The position numbers and the translations under genes are program-made. A stretch of DNA of 7,243 nt from Deinococcales bacterium (lineage in GTDB: Bacteria; Deinococcota; Deinococci; Deinococcales; Deinococcaceae), in contig JACMOA010000290.1 of assembly GCA_014378225.1 (NCBI GenBank), positions 1 through 7,243 of the forward strand. The letters run 5' to 3'. Below the pieces are notes generated by a model. That model worked only from the letters and a program-made list of their open reading frames with translations. It did no database searches and was not told where the DNA came from. Position 1 is the stretch's first letter. Each line of letters opens with the position of its first letter. This document shows, piece by piece, positions 1 through 5,895 of this stretch.

Positions 1-1037
1 CTTACTAAAGATTTTCCCAGACCAGATTCAAAAGCTTGTTGGGCCTCGAGCAGCAAGCTGCGAGCGCCGATGACATCAGCGCTCGAGGCGGCTGTCAGGG
101 CGCGAACCAGCGGCGGATACACCTTGTCGGCGCTCGAGAGGGGCGACGCTGGAGTGACGGGAGTTTGCGACGTGGGAGGAGTCCCCGTTGTAGGCGTCCC
201 CGTTGTAGGCGTCTCTGGGGTCTCGGGAACCACCACTGGGGTTTGCGGCACGGTAGCGGTGCTGGGGTTAGGTGCCGCGCTCGAGTTGAGCGAACCGACC
301 ATTGCGGTGCTGCTCGAGCGCAAATCTGCTTTCTGGCTGTTGAAGGCGGCGCGGTTATTGCGGGTCAGCTCACCCAGGGCGGTGTTGAAAGCACCTGTGC
401 TCAAGTTGGCCGCTTCCGGCGAACCCTGCACACTCATAAACCAACTGCTAGCTCCGGCCATGCCCAGATAAGCCCGGTTTTTGTCCGACGAATTGGCTGC
501 GTCCAGCGAAGCTGCCATCTTTTGCGCTGCGAAGCGCTGCACAATCTTGCGGGTTCCTTCAGCGTCTCCAGCGGCCACAAAAGCTCGCAATCGGTTGCGG
601 CCCGTGGCGTCCAAGCCGAGGTCAGTGGCCAACGTAATGGCCAAGCGGGGAGCCAAAGCACTGCGCTCTTCGGTCGCGTCTAACAGTTCGTCCTGAAGGG
701 CGCGGCGCAGCAGTCCTCGCACCAATCCTACCTGGGCAGCCAAGTCGGCGCTCGAGCGGGTGACAGCCTGACGCGCCCTTGAGAGCACGGTGCTGACCCC
801 CTGAGCCAACACCGGAGACCCTACTTCTGAAGCAAACTTCCGGTATAGGTTACTGGCTTCCTCCAGACGGTCCAGACTGACCCCTGGATTCCCAGCCTGA
901 ACCTTTACTGCACTGTCCAACGCCGAGACCAACTTGGCGTATCCCTCGAGCGTGGCTTGCTGGGCCAGAGCACTCGAGGACAGAGCCATCGTGCTCAGCA
1001 CCGTCAAGAGCAACACCTTGATATGGTTTTGGGTCAT
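1..1037 (-). CDS. Secreted Ala/Leu-rich helical protein, 3' end cut by window
   Basis: The minus-strand frame is open from the ATG at 1037 to the window edge, giving at least 345 residues with no stop. The N-terminus is a clear Sec signal peptide: MTQNHIK, a hydrophobic core, then ALA|QQ, with predicted cleavage after residue 25. The mature part is helical and rich in Ala, Leu, Ser and Arg to about residue 260. A Thr/Pro/Val-rich low-complexity stretch follows (about 260-300, containing TPTTGTPTTGTP), then another helical segment (DKVYPPLVRA). The start is well fixed: AAGGAGGA lies 3 bases upstream, and the ATG overlaps the upstream stop as ATGA, so translation is probably coupled to the Roadblock-like gene. 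I do not recognise a family. A periplasmic or surface location with a flexible tether is inferred from the signal peptide and linker. The C-terminus lies outside the window, so a cell-wall or membrane anchor cannot be excluded. Confidence 0.85.
   Translation of the reverse strand, partial: MTQNHIKVLLLTVLSTMALSSSALAQQATLEGYAKLVSALDSAVKVQAGNPGVSLDRLEEASNLYRKFASEVGSPVLAQGVSTVLSRARQAVTRSSADLAAQVGLVRGLLRRALQDELLDATEERSALAPRLAITLATDLGLDATGRNRLRAFVAAGDAEGTRKIVQRFAAQKMAASLDAANSSDKNRAYLGMAGASSWFMSVQGSPEAANLSTGAFNTALGELTRNNRAAFNSQKADLRSSSTAMVGSLNSSAAPNPSTATVPQTPVVVPETPETPTTGTPTTGTPPTSQTPVTPASPLSSADKVYPPLVRALTAASSADVIGARSLLLEAQQAFESGLGKSLV
181..213. repeat. 15-bp tandem direct repeat in the Thr/Pro-rich linker
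   Basis: GTCCCCGTTGTAGGC occurs twice in tandem (181-195 and 196-210), followed by the first three bases of a third copy. On the coding (minus) strand it encodes exact TPTTG-type repeats. The period is a multiple of three, so copy-number change would lengthen or shorten the linker without a frameshift. Confidence 0.85.
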
Positions 1038-2362
1038 AATTCCTCCTTGAGCGCAATAATTTCAGACAACAGTCGGGCGATGTTGGTGTTGGAGGCCGCC
1101 AGAATGCTGAGCAGAACTTGGTCGTCCAGCGGAGATACCAGAATAAAATTCTCTCCCAGGTCGGCGTAAAAAAGGCCCGGAGCTACCCCACCGTCCGCAG
1201 GCTGAGCAGCGTGGGCCACAGCCCCCGCGAGCCGAGCGGGTTCAACCCGATTGACTCGAGCGTGCAACACCTCGCCAGAGCGCAGGGAAAGCATCACCTC
1301 ACTGACCCCATTCTCAAGGGCGATACGGCTTAAAATAGCGTCCTGACGCTTGTACTCGCGCAGGGCGGGTTTTGGCTCAAGCGGGACATTCAGACTGTTC
1401 ATACCCGCCAAATCCACCGCCTCAAACTCGAACAGGTCCTCGGCGTCTCCAAACAGGTCCGCGTCAAACTCGGAATCAAACTCGGACGTCTCCTTACCAA
1501 GCGTGCCGTCCCCTTCTTCGCCCACCAGCACCAGCTCGGACTCCGCTGGCTCTGTATGGCGGCTCTCGGGGTTCCGGTCAAGGGGTTCAGGCAGGTTAAG
1601 TTCCCCAGAGGTCGCTTGAATTCTATGGGGCTGAGGATTGGAAGGCGGGAATTTTGAAGAGCTTAGCATCGGAACAGCAAGATTTTCATCGGTAGACATC
1701 TCGGCTTCACCCTCTTTGCGAGTGGCAGAATTGGGGGATGGTTTGGACTGGGCAGCGGATACGTTGAATGCGGCGGGGGCCAGGGAAGCGTTCAGGGGGT
1801 TTGGCAAAGTGGTCAAGGTCGGAGGCGAAAGAAAATCCAGACCTGTGGCGTTTGGGTTAGGCGAGGATACGCCTACAAGCCGTAGCTCAAGGTCTGGCTC
1901 GAGGTCTGAGGGTGAGCGTGACAGCTCGAGGACAGGCATACCCCCACTAGAATCAGCTTCCGGCGGACCTTCCGCTCGAGCCGGAGATTGGCCCAAAAGA
2001 GTCTGACTCTGGGGGGTCTGGCCATTTCGAGTCTCGACTTCCCAGGGGCTGAGGTCCACCGCTTCAGCATCCGGTTCGTCCCAATCTTCGGAGTCCTCGG
2101 CTCCCGTCACGGGCTGAGCCAGGGTTTTTTCCAAGTTTCGCAGCAAGCGCTTGATTTCGCCTTTCGCCTTCACCACTGGAATAATTTTTTGCAGACGTTT
2201 AAAGATACCCTTACGCAGCAGTTCCTGCATCTCGAGCGCGGTTACACGGTCTGGATTGCTGCCAATGTCCCGCAGCGCCTCCTTGACCAAGTTTTCGGCG
2301 GCCCGCCTCGAGATGAGGTCGGCAAAAGCATCGCATACCATGTTGTAGACCAGATTCGCCAT
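1034..2362 (-). CDS. Protein with C-terminal Roadblock/LC7-like domain and long acidic linker
   Basis: The 442-residue protein has three parts. Residues 1-84 form a charged helical domain (NLVYNMVCDAFADLISRRAA, later FKRLQKIIPVVKAKGEIKRL). Residues about 85-330 are a Pro/Ser/Asp/Glu-rich, probably disordered linker, ending in an acidic-aromatic stretch around 293-314 (SEFDSEFDADLFGDAEDLFE). Residues about 335-442 look like a Roadblock/LC7 domain: helix, strand pairs (SEVMLSLRSGEVLHARV), an Ala-rich helix, strands (GLFYADLGENFILVSPL) and a final helix with the NTNIARLL pattern. In this family such domains dimerise and regulate Ras-like GTPases (MglB with MglA). That role here is inferred by fold only; no GTPase gene is in the window. 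It is the first gene of an operon, with a 4-bp overlap into the secreted-protein gene. AGGG six bases upstream supports the ATG at 2362. The function of the N-terminal domain is unknown to me. Confidence 0.85.
   Translation of the reverse strand: MANLVYNMVCDAFADLISRRAAENLVKEALRDIGSNPDRVTALEMQELLRKGIFKRLQKIIPVVKAKGEIKRLLRNLEKTLAQPVTGAEDSEDWDEPDAEAVDLSPWEVETRNGQTPQSQTLLGQSPARAEGPPEADSSGGMPVLELSRSPSDLEPDLELRLVGVSSPNPNATGLDFLSPPTLTTLPNPLNASLAPAAFNVSAAQSKPSPNSATRKEGEAEMSTDENLAVPMLSSSKFPPSNPQPHRIQATSGELNLPEPLDRNPESRHTEPAESELVLVGEEGDGTLGKETSEFDSEFDADLFGDAEDLFEFEAVDLAGMNSLNVPLEPKPALREYKRQDAILSRIALENGVSEVMLSLRSGEVLHARVNRVEPARLAGAVAHAAQPADGGVAPGLFYADLGENFILVSPLDDQVLLSILAASNTNIARLLSEIIALKEEL
1041..1048 (-). 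promoter_or_regulatory. Strong ribosome binding site of the secreted-protein gene
   Basis: Read on the minus strand, AAGGAGGA precedes ATT and the ATG at 1037. It lies inside the last codons of the upstream Roadblock-like gene, as expected for coupled translation. It is the strongest Shine-Dalgarno match in the window and fixes the start of the secreted protein. Confidence 0.8.
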
Positions 2363-2387
2363 TGTTTACCCTGTCCAGTGTACCCGA

Positions 2388-2393
2388 ATCATA
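2388..2393 (-). promoter_or_regulatory. Candidate -10 box for the Roadblock-like operon
   Basis: The minus strand reads TATGAT here, 25 bases upstream of the ATG at 2362. That leaves a short leader containing the AGGG ribosome site (2369-2372). No good -35 is visible at 16-18 bp. The box lies between the terminator hairpin (2451-2480) and the gene, where a promoter is expected. TACACT, about 13 bases nearer the start, is an alternative. Confidence 0.35.
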
Positions 2394-2450
2394 AGCAAAA
2401 ACTAAAAATTCTCACGAGAGAAATTCGACACCCTACTTTGTCTGGGTTAA

Positions 2451-2480
2451 AAAGCGCTCAAACACAGCTTTGAGCGTTTT
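2451..2480. terminator. Bidirectional rho-independent terminator
   Basis: CGCTCAAA (2455-2462) and TTTGAGCG (2469-2476) form a perfect 8-bp stem with a 6-base loop. The stem is preceded by AAAAA and followed by TTTT, so both strands give a stem followed by a T-run. In the minus direction (CTTTTTAA) it ends transcription from the PAP2 gene, whose stop is at 2565. It separates that gene from the Roadblock-like operon. Confidence 0.75.
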
Positions 2481-2564
2481 CTCCAAGTTGACACCTGCCT
2501 TTATAATTCTACTCTTGGGCATAGGTACTGGGGCTGTCAAGCCTAAAAATGCTCAAGGAACGCC

Positions 2565-3422
2565 TTAAACGTTTGAGGGCAGCGCCACCGCACGCAGTCT
2601 GAAGGCTCGAGGAACCCCTTCCACAATGAGGAGCACCAGCACCGTGTAGCGGATAAAAGCTCCGATTCCACTGCGCTTGAACTCGGTTGGGAGGACGGCG
2701 CTCGAGGCCAGATAAAGCGCCACCGCCACGGCCAGACCCAGACCCGCATAGAGCAGGCGTAGAGGCCAGCTTTGGGGTGGCTCGAAATCTGCTCTGGCCA
2801 GCCAGAACCCAGCCCCAAGGCCCAGACTGCGGCCCCATTCTTCATCCACAAAGACGCTGCCCACGCCCAAGAGCGCGGCAGGAAGCCAGCGAGACACGCT
2901 CGAGAAAGATTCTCGGTTCAGGCGCTCGAGCGCGGGAGAAAGGTACGCCCCCAGTAGGGCCAGCAGCACACCCAGCAAGAAGCCCACCAAAACGTCGGAT
3001 AAATAGTGAACCCCCAGAATCACTCTCGAGAAGCCGACTATTAAGGTGAGTACGATAGCAACCGCCCACAGTACGCTCGAGCGCTTTTGCAGCGCCATCA
3101 GCACCCAAAGCGTAGCCGTAACCATCGCGTGACCACTGGGAAAAGCAAAGCCCCCAGCGGTTTTCTGGGCAGCCTCAGAGGCGATGGCAGGATTTTGCAC
3201 AAAAGGGCGCGGCTCTCTTACACTGTCCTTGAGCACGGTGTTCAAAAAAGCACTGAGCGCAAAAAATAGGCCCAGGGTGCGGGCTTCTCTGGGGCTACCC
3301 AACCAGAAGTAGAGCACCAACGTGGCAATATAAGCCAGGTCTGACCCCAGGTTGGTGATGAGCAACCACGGCTGACCCGGAGCAACTCCGAAGATGCTTT
3401 GAACAGCGTTTATGGTTTCCAT
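2565..3422 (-). CDS. PAP2-family membrane phosphatase
   Basis: The 285-residue integral membrane protein carries all three signatures of the type 2 phosphatidic acid phosphatase/acid phosphatase superfamily. They are K65-x6-R72-P73 (KDSVREPRP), the PSGH motif at 95-98, and S132-R133-x5-H139-x3-D143 (SRVILGVHYLSD). In the family the two histidines act as acid/base and phosphohistidine nucleophile, and the Lys and Arg residues bind phosphate. Hydrophobic segments near 30-60, 97-130, 145-165, 185-210, 222-245 and 258-270 indicate about six membrane helices; the segments after residue 160 are extra relative to the shortest family members. The likely substrate is a lipid phosphate or polyprenyl diphosphate, but the sequence does not decide which. 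The ATG at 3422 has no Shine-Dalgarno but has TATGCT eight bases before it, suggesting a leaderless message. It is divergent from the PRTase/lyase pair. Confidence 0.92.
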   Translation of the reverse strand: METINAVQSIFGVAPGQPWLLITNLGSDLAYIATLVLYFWLGSPREARTLGLFFALSAFLNTVLKDSVREPRPFVQNPAIASEAAQKTAGGFAFPSGHAMVTATLWVLMALQKRSSVLWAVAIVLTLIVGFSRVILGVHYLSDVLVGFLLGVLLALLGAYLSPALERLNRESFSSVSRWLPAALLGVGSVFVDEEWGRSLGLGAGFWLARADFEPPQSWPLRLLYAGLGLAVAVALYLASSAVLPTEFKRSGIGAFIRYTVLVLLIVEGVPRAFRLRAVALPSNV

Positions 3423-3430
3423 ATGAGCAC

Positions 3431-3436
3431 AGCATA
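3431..3436 (-). promoter_or_regulatory. Candidate -10 box of a leaderless PAP2 message
   Basis: The minus strand reads TATGCT, ending 8 bases before the PAP2 ATG at 3422. Transcription would begin at or next to the start codon, which fits the absence of any ribosome-binding site. The -35 region is not recognisable. Four of six bases match the consensus. Confidence 0.35.
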
Positions 3437-3479
3437 AAGGTTGGAGTGCGCTCGAGGGTAAGAGAGTGCAGGGATACGG

Positions 3480-3512
3480 AGAAAGGAGTTAATAACTAGG
3501 TTGCTCCTTTCT
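3480..3512. promoter_or_regulatory. Inverted repeat in the divergent promoter region, possible operator
   Basis: AGAAAGGAG (3480-3488) and CTCCTTTCT (3504-3512) are a perfect 9-bp inverted repeat around a 15-base spacer. Overlapping its left arm is a second palindrome, AGTTA-A-TAACT (3487-3497). No T-run follows on either strand, so a terminator is unlikely. The position, between the PAP2 start and the divergent PRTase start, suits a regulator-binding site or an upstream RNA hairpin. No regulator gene is visible in the window. Confidence 0.4.
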
Positions 3513-3603
3513 TGCCCTATCTCCCCTGCTCCACATCTTCTCAAACAATCTTTCCAAACGACCTCCCCAAACCCACCCCTACCCTTAAGCCCCTCGAGTC
3601 CCT

Positions 3604-3609
3604 TAGAAT
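3604..3609 (+). promoter_or_regulatory. Candidate -10 box of a leaderless PRTase/lyase message
   Basis: TAGAAT is followed by six bases and then the ATG at 3616, so the predicted first transcribed base coincides with the A of the start codon. No Shine-Dalgarno is present. This TANNNT-near-ATG arrangement is common for leaderless genes in Deinococcota. The -35 region is weak. Confidence 0.5.
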
Positions 3610-3615
3610 CTCTTC

Positions 3616-4725
3616 ATGCCCCCGCTCGAGCCACCCGCCAAAGCCCCTTTTAGTGGTTCTTATGCACCGCAAGACGTGACTTTTCTGCTCAAGCTGCTCG
3701 AGCTGAAACCCACACCTGTGCGGGAAAAAGAACGTTTGATTCAGTCTGGGGCCAAGCACTATTCTGAGATGCTCTCGAGTGAAAGCGCACCCTCGAGCGA
3801 GTACCTCGAGCTGTTTTACGCCGCCCTCGAGCGCAACGGTCAAAAACTGGCCCTGGACCTGCACCGTCTGGCGAGTTTGATTGAGCGAGAACGCGATGGA
3901 GACATCACCCTGATTTCTTTGGCCAGAGGGGGAACCCCCATCGGCATACTGCTCAAGCGAGAACTCGAGCGGCGCAGCGTAGGGACAGGACGAAAAGTGG
4001 GGCACTTTTCCGTCTCCATCATCCGGGACCGGGGCATAGATGACCATGCGCTGACCTATCTGCTCGAGCATGGTTTTCATGAAAAAACCTGGACCTTCAT
4101 AGATGGCTGGAGCGCCAAAGGAACCATTGGACGTGAACTCGGCTCGAGCCTGGAGAAATTTAATGCGCTGCACGGCAGAAGTGCCAAACCCGAACTCTTC
4201 GTGGTTTCAGACTTGTTTGGAAGCGCGGCGTTTTCAGCCTCGAGCCAGGATTATCTGATTCCTTCGAGCTTGCTGGGTGCCACGGTTTCGGGCTTAATCA
4301 GCCGTAGCGTGTTGAACGAACAGATTGGGGCAGGAGATTTTCACGGTTGTGTGCAGCTCGAACACCTCAGGGCAAGCGACCTTTCACAGTTTTTTGTGGA
4401 CCGAGTTTGGGAACTTATGAAATCGCTCGAGCCAGTTCAACCCTTTTCCAAAACGGCTTCCATTCCACCTGCTCGAGATTTTCTGCACACTTTGGCTCTC
4501 GAGCGAGGCTTGCCCTTCAACCATCTCAAACCGGGTATTGGAGAAAGCACCCGCGCCTTGCTACGCCGCGTTCCCGACACCCTGATGCTGAGGGAACCCG
4601 GAAACCCCGAAGTGGCTCACCTCGTACATCTGGCTCAGGAGAAGGGCGTAACGCTCGAGACAGTCCCGAATTTGCCCTGTCTTGCTCTCGCCTTGATTGC
4701 ACAGTTAGAAACCTCGGAAGCCTGA
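3616..4725 (+). CDS. StiP-type phosphoribosyltransferase-fold protein with C-terminal Pelota-like domain
   Basis: The 369-residue protein matches the family often labelled 'cysteine protease StiP', which comparative work reinterprets as a phosphoribosyltransferase (PRTase)-fold enzyme. The N-terminal signature FSGSYAPQDVTFLLK is at 12-26. LARGGTPIGILLKREL (102-117) is the early PRTase core. FIDGWSAKGTI (161-171) fits a PRPP-binding loop. DYLIPSSLLGATVSGLISRSVL (212-233) is the late family signature. Residues about 288-365 (TRALLRRVPDTLMLREPG, then HLVHLAQEKGVTLETVP) resemble the Pelota/L7Ae-like RNA-binding domain. The expected activity is transfer involving PRPP or a related ribosyl phosphate in a nucleoside-like pathway; this comes from family knowledge and is untested here. 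I see no support for protease activity. The gene leads the pair with the CitE-like lyase 105 bp downstream. Its start is apparently leaderless. Confidence 0.88.
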   Translation: MPPLEPPAKAPFSGSYAPQDVTFLLKLLELKPTPVREKERLIQSGAKHYSEMLSSESAPSSEYLELFYAALERNGQKLALDLHRLASLIERERDGDITLISLARGGTPIGILLKRELERRSVGTGRKVGHFSVSIIRDRGIDDHALTYLLEHGFHEKTWTFIDGWSAKGTIGRELGSSLEKFNALHGRSAKPELFVVSDLFGSAAFSASSQDYLIPSSLLGATVSGLISRSVLNEQIGAGDFHGCVQLEHLRASDLSQFFVDRVWELMKSLEPVQPFSKTASIPPARDFLHTLALERGLPFNHLKPGIGESTRALLRRVPDTLMLREPGNPEVAHLVHLAQEKGVTLETVPNLPCLALALIAQLETSEA

Positions 4726-4772
4726 TTTGGTCAGGGTGCGTTTTAAGTTTGGGCGGTCTGGTTTTTAAAATT

Positions 4773-4803
4773 CGCTTTCTCGAGGCGATTCTCGAGAAAC
4801 GCG
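4773..4803 (+). other. Hairpin in the PRTase-lyase intergenic region
   Basis: TTTCTCGAG (4776-4784) and CTCGAGAAA (4791-4799) pair perfectly around the loop GCGATT. CGC/GCG extends the stem by three pairs past one bulged C. A T5 run (4810-4814) begins seven bases after the stem. It could be a partial terminator or attenuator, or an mRNA-processing or stability hairpin that tunes the lyase relative to the PRTase. Each arm contains one copy of the abundant CTCGAG palindrome, so chance pairing is possible. A weak -10-like TAAAAT (4766-4771) lies just upstream. Confidence 0.45.
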
Positions 4804-4821
4804 CTTCCGTTTTTGACCCGT

Positions 4822-4825
4822 GGAG
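4822..4825 (+). promoter_or_regulatory. Ribosome binding site that decides the lyase start
   Basis: GGAG, within GTGGAG, is followed by five bases and the ATG at 4831. It favours that ATG over an in-frame TTG at 4813, which would add six residues and has no Shine-Dalgarno. Unlike the first gene of the pair, this one has a conventional ribosome site, as expected for an internal operon gene. Confidence 0.65.
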
Positions 4826-4830
4826 TTTCT

Positions 4831-5802
4831 ATGAACCTTTTTGAGCCACCCCCCTTCGATTACACGTCCGACTACAGCGCTCAGCAGCTCTACGCGCCAC
4901 TCAAATCTCGCTCGAGCGCTCCTCACCTGACCCACCTTCATCTGGGCGCGTCCCTCTACGTGCCGTGCAACCACCCTCATCTGGTGGAAATCGCCAGGGG
5001 TGACAAATTAAGTGAGGTGCGTTCCCTGATTTTTTGCCTTGAAGATTCGATTGAAGAATCTCAGCTCGAGGCCGCACTGCACAACCTAGAGCGCACCCTG
5101 AAGACCCTCGAGCCGAGGACGGGCTGCTTGCGCTTTGTGCGGGTCCGAAACCCCGAAGTCCTGCGCTGGGTGCTGGGCATGGAAGGCGTAGATTTGCTGG
5201 ACGGCTTTGTGCTGCCCAAAATTTCCACCCTGACTCTGGGCAGCTATCTGCTAGCACTGCCGGAACACAGCGGCTTCTGGCTCATGCCCACGCTCGAGAC
5301 GCGAGACGTGTTCGAGGAAAGCCGAATGCTGGAGTTGCGCGGAGCGCTCGAGGGAGTTAAACATCAGGTGCTGAGCCTGAGAATTGGCGGCAACGATTTG
5401 CTCAATTTATTGGGTTTACGTAGATTACGTGGAAAAACACTGTACCAGACACCGCTCTCGAGCGTAGTGTCCAAACTGGTCAGCATTTTCAAGCCGCACG
5501 GCTACAACCTGTCCAGTCCGGTGTACGACATCGCGCACGACCCGGAGACCCTGACCCTCGAGACTAGACTGGACCTCGAGCACGGCTTGTTTGGCAAAAC
5601 CGCCATTCACCCCAGTCAGATTGCACCCATCGAAGCAGAGTACCGGGTAAACCCGCTCGAGCTAAGAGTAGCCGAAGCCACCCTCAAAGAAGGCGCACCC
5701 GCCGTTTTTCTGCTCGAAAACCATATGTGCGAGGTGGCAACCCACAAAAACTGGGCGCTCGAGATGTGCTCGAGGGCGGAGATTTATGGGGTGAAGGGGT
5801 AG
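4831..5802 (+). CDS. CitE/HpcH-HpaI-like aldolase-lyase
   Basis: From the ATG at 4831 the protein has 323 residues, typical for this TIM-barrel family. Family signatures appear in order: GASLYVPCNHPHLVEIA (39-55), SLIFCLEDSI (65-74, acidic metal-site region), RFVRVRN (101-107), DGFVLPKIS (124-132), LMPTLET (151-157), SLRIGGNDLLNLLG (182-195) and LFGKTAIHPSQI (253-264), the last being the classic CitE-like C-terminal motif. Relatives cleave or form C-C bonds of acyl-CoA or oxo-acid substrates using Mg2+. The actual substrate here cannot be read from sequence. Pairing with the StiP-type PRTase places it with the CitE-like members of Ter-linked biosynthetic clusters rather than with citrate lyase, whose other subunits are absent. 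A tight hairpin follows the stop at 5812-5834. An in-frame TTG at 4813 is a less likely start. Confidence 0.9.
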   Translation: MNLFEPPPFDYTSDYSAQQLYAPLKSRSSAPHLTHLHLGASLYVPCNHPHLVEIARGDKLSEVRSLIFCLEDSIEESQLEAALHNLERTLKTLEPRTGCLRFVRVRNPEVLRWVLGMEGVDLLDGFVLPKISTLTLGSYLLALPEHSGFWLMPTLETRDVFEESRMLELRGALEGVKHQVLSLRIGGNDLLNLLGLRRLRGKTLYQTPLSSVVSKLVSIFKPHGYNLSSPVYDIAHDPETLTLETRLDLEHGLFGKTAIHPSQIAPIEAEYRVNPLELRVAEATLKEGAPAVFLLENHMCEVATHKNWALEMCSRAEIYGVKG

Positions 5803-5811
5803 GCTTCGCTC

Positions 5812-5834
5812 GAAGGTGAGCTTTGCTCACCTTC
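5812..5834. terminator. Terminator-like hairpin after the lyase gene
   Basis: GAAGGTGAGC and GCTCACCTTC form a perfect 10-bp stem with a TTT loop, starting 10 bases after the lyase stop codon. The following bases (AGTTGTCTT) are only moderately T-rich, so it is not a textbook intrinsic terminator. Its position between convergent genes suggests it ends or protects the lyase transcript, and it may serve the App1 transcript from the other side. Confidence 0.55.
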
Positions 5835-5895
5835 AGTTGTCTTGGCGGAAGCAGCATCTAGCGGGCCTCACCGCCAGGTCGCGGGTTCTTGGTTT

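Larger units (their letters stand above)
2363..2564. other. 202-bp intergenic region with a terminator and promoter-like elements
   Basis: Besides the terminator and the candidate -10 for the Roadblock-like operon, this spacer holds consensus-like elements on both strands. TTGACA on the plus strand (2488-2493) is followed after 16 bp by TACTCT, and after only 8 bp by a perfect TATAAT (2502-2507). On the minus strand TTGACA lies at 2535-2540, facing the first, with no good -10 at normal spacing. A short imperfect inverted repeat around TTCTC-ACGA-GAGAA sits near 2409-2422. No convincing gene is seen in it. Confidence 0.4.

Noticed and set aside
36..683. Open plus-strand frame of 215 codons
   Set aside because: It lies antisense to the secreted-protein gene, which has a signal peptide, a strong ribosome site and an operon overlap. 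The plus frame translates to Arg/Cys-rich sequence without recognisable domains.
2548..2601. Tiny plus-strand frame (about 17 codons) beyond the promoter-like elements
   Set aside because: It overlaps the PAP2 3' end, has no Shine-Dalgarno and is too short to support without conservation.
3541..4173. Open minus-strand frame of 210 codons
   Set aside because: It is antisense to the PRTase gene, whose family signatures run through the same interval, and shows no motif or ribosome site of its own.
3616..4725. Cysteine protease annotation for the StiP-like protein
   Set aside because: The visible motifs are those of a phosphoribosyltransferase fold plus a Pelota-like domain. I see no Cys-His protease motif pattern.
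4347..4844. Plus-strand frame of 165 codons across the PRTase 3' end and the intergenic gap
   Set aside because: It is out of frame with the PRTase C-terminal domain, overlaps the lyase start and has no ribosome site or recognisable domain.
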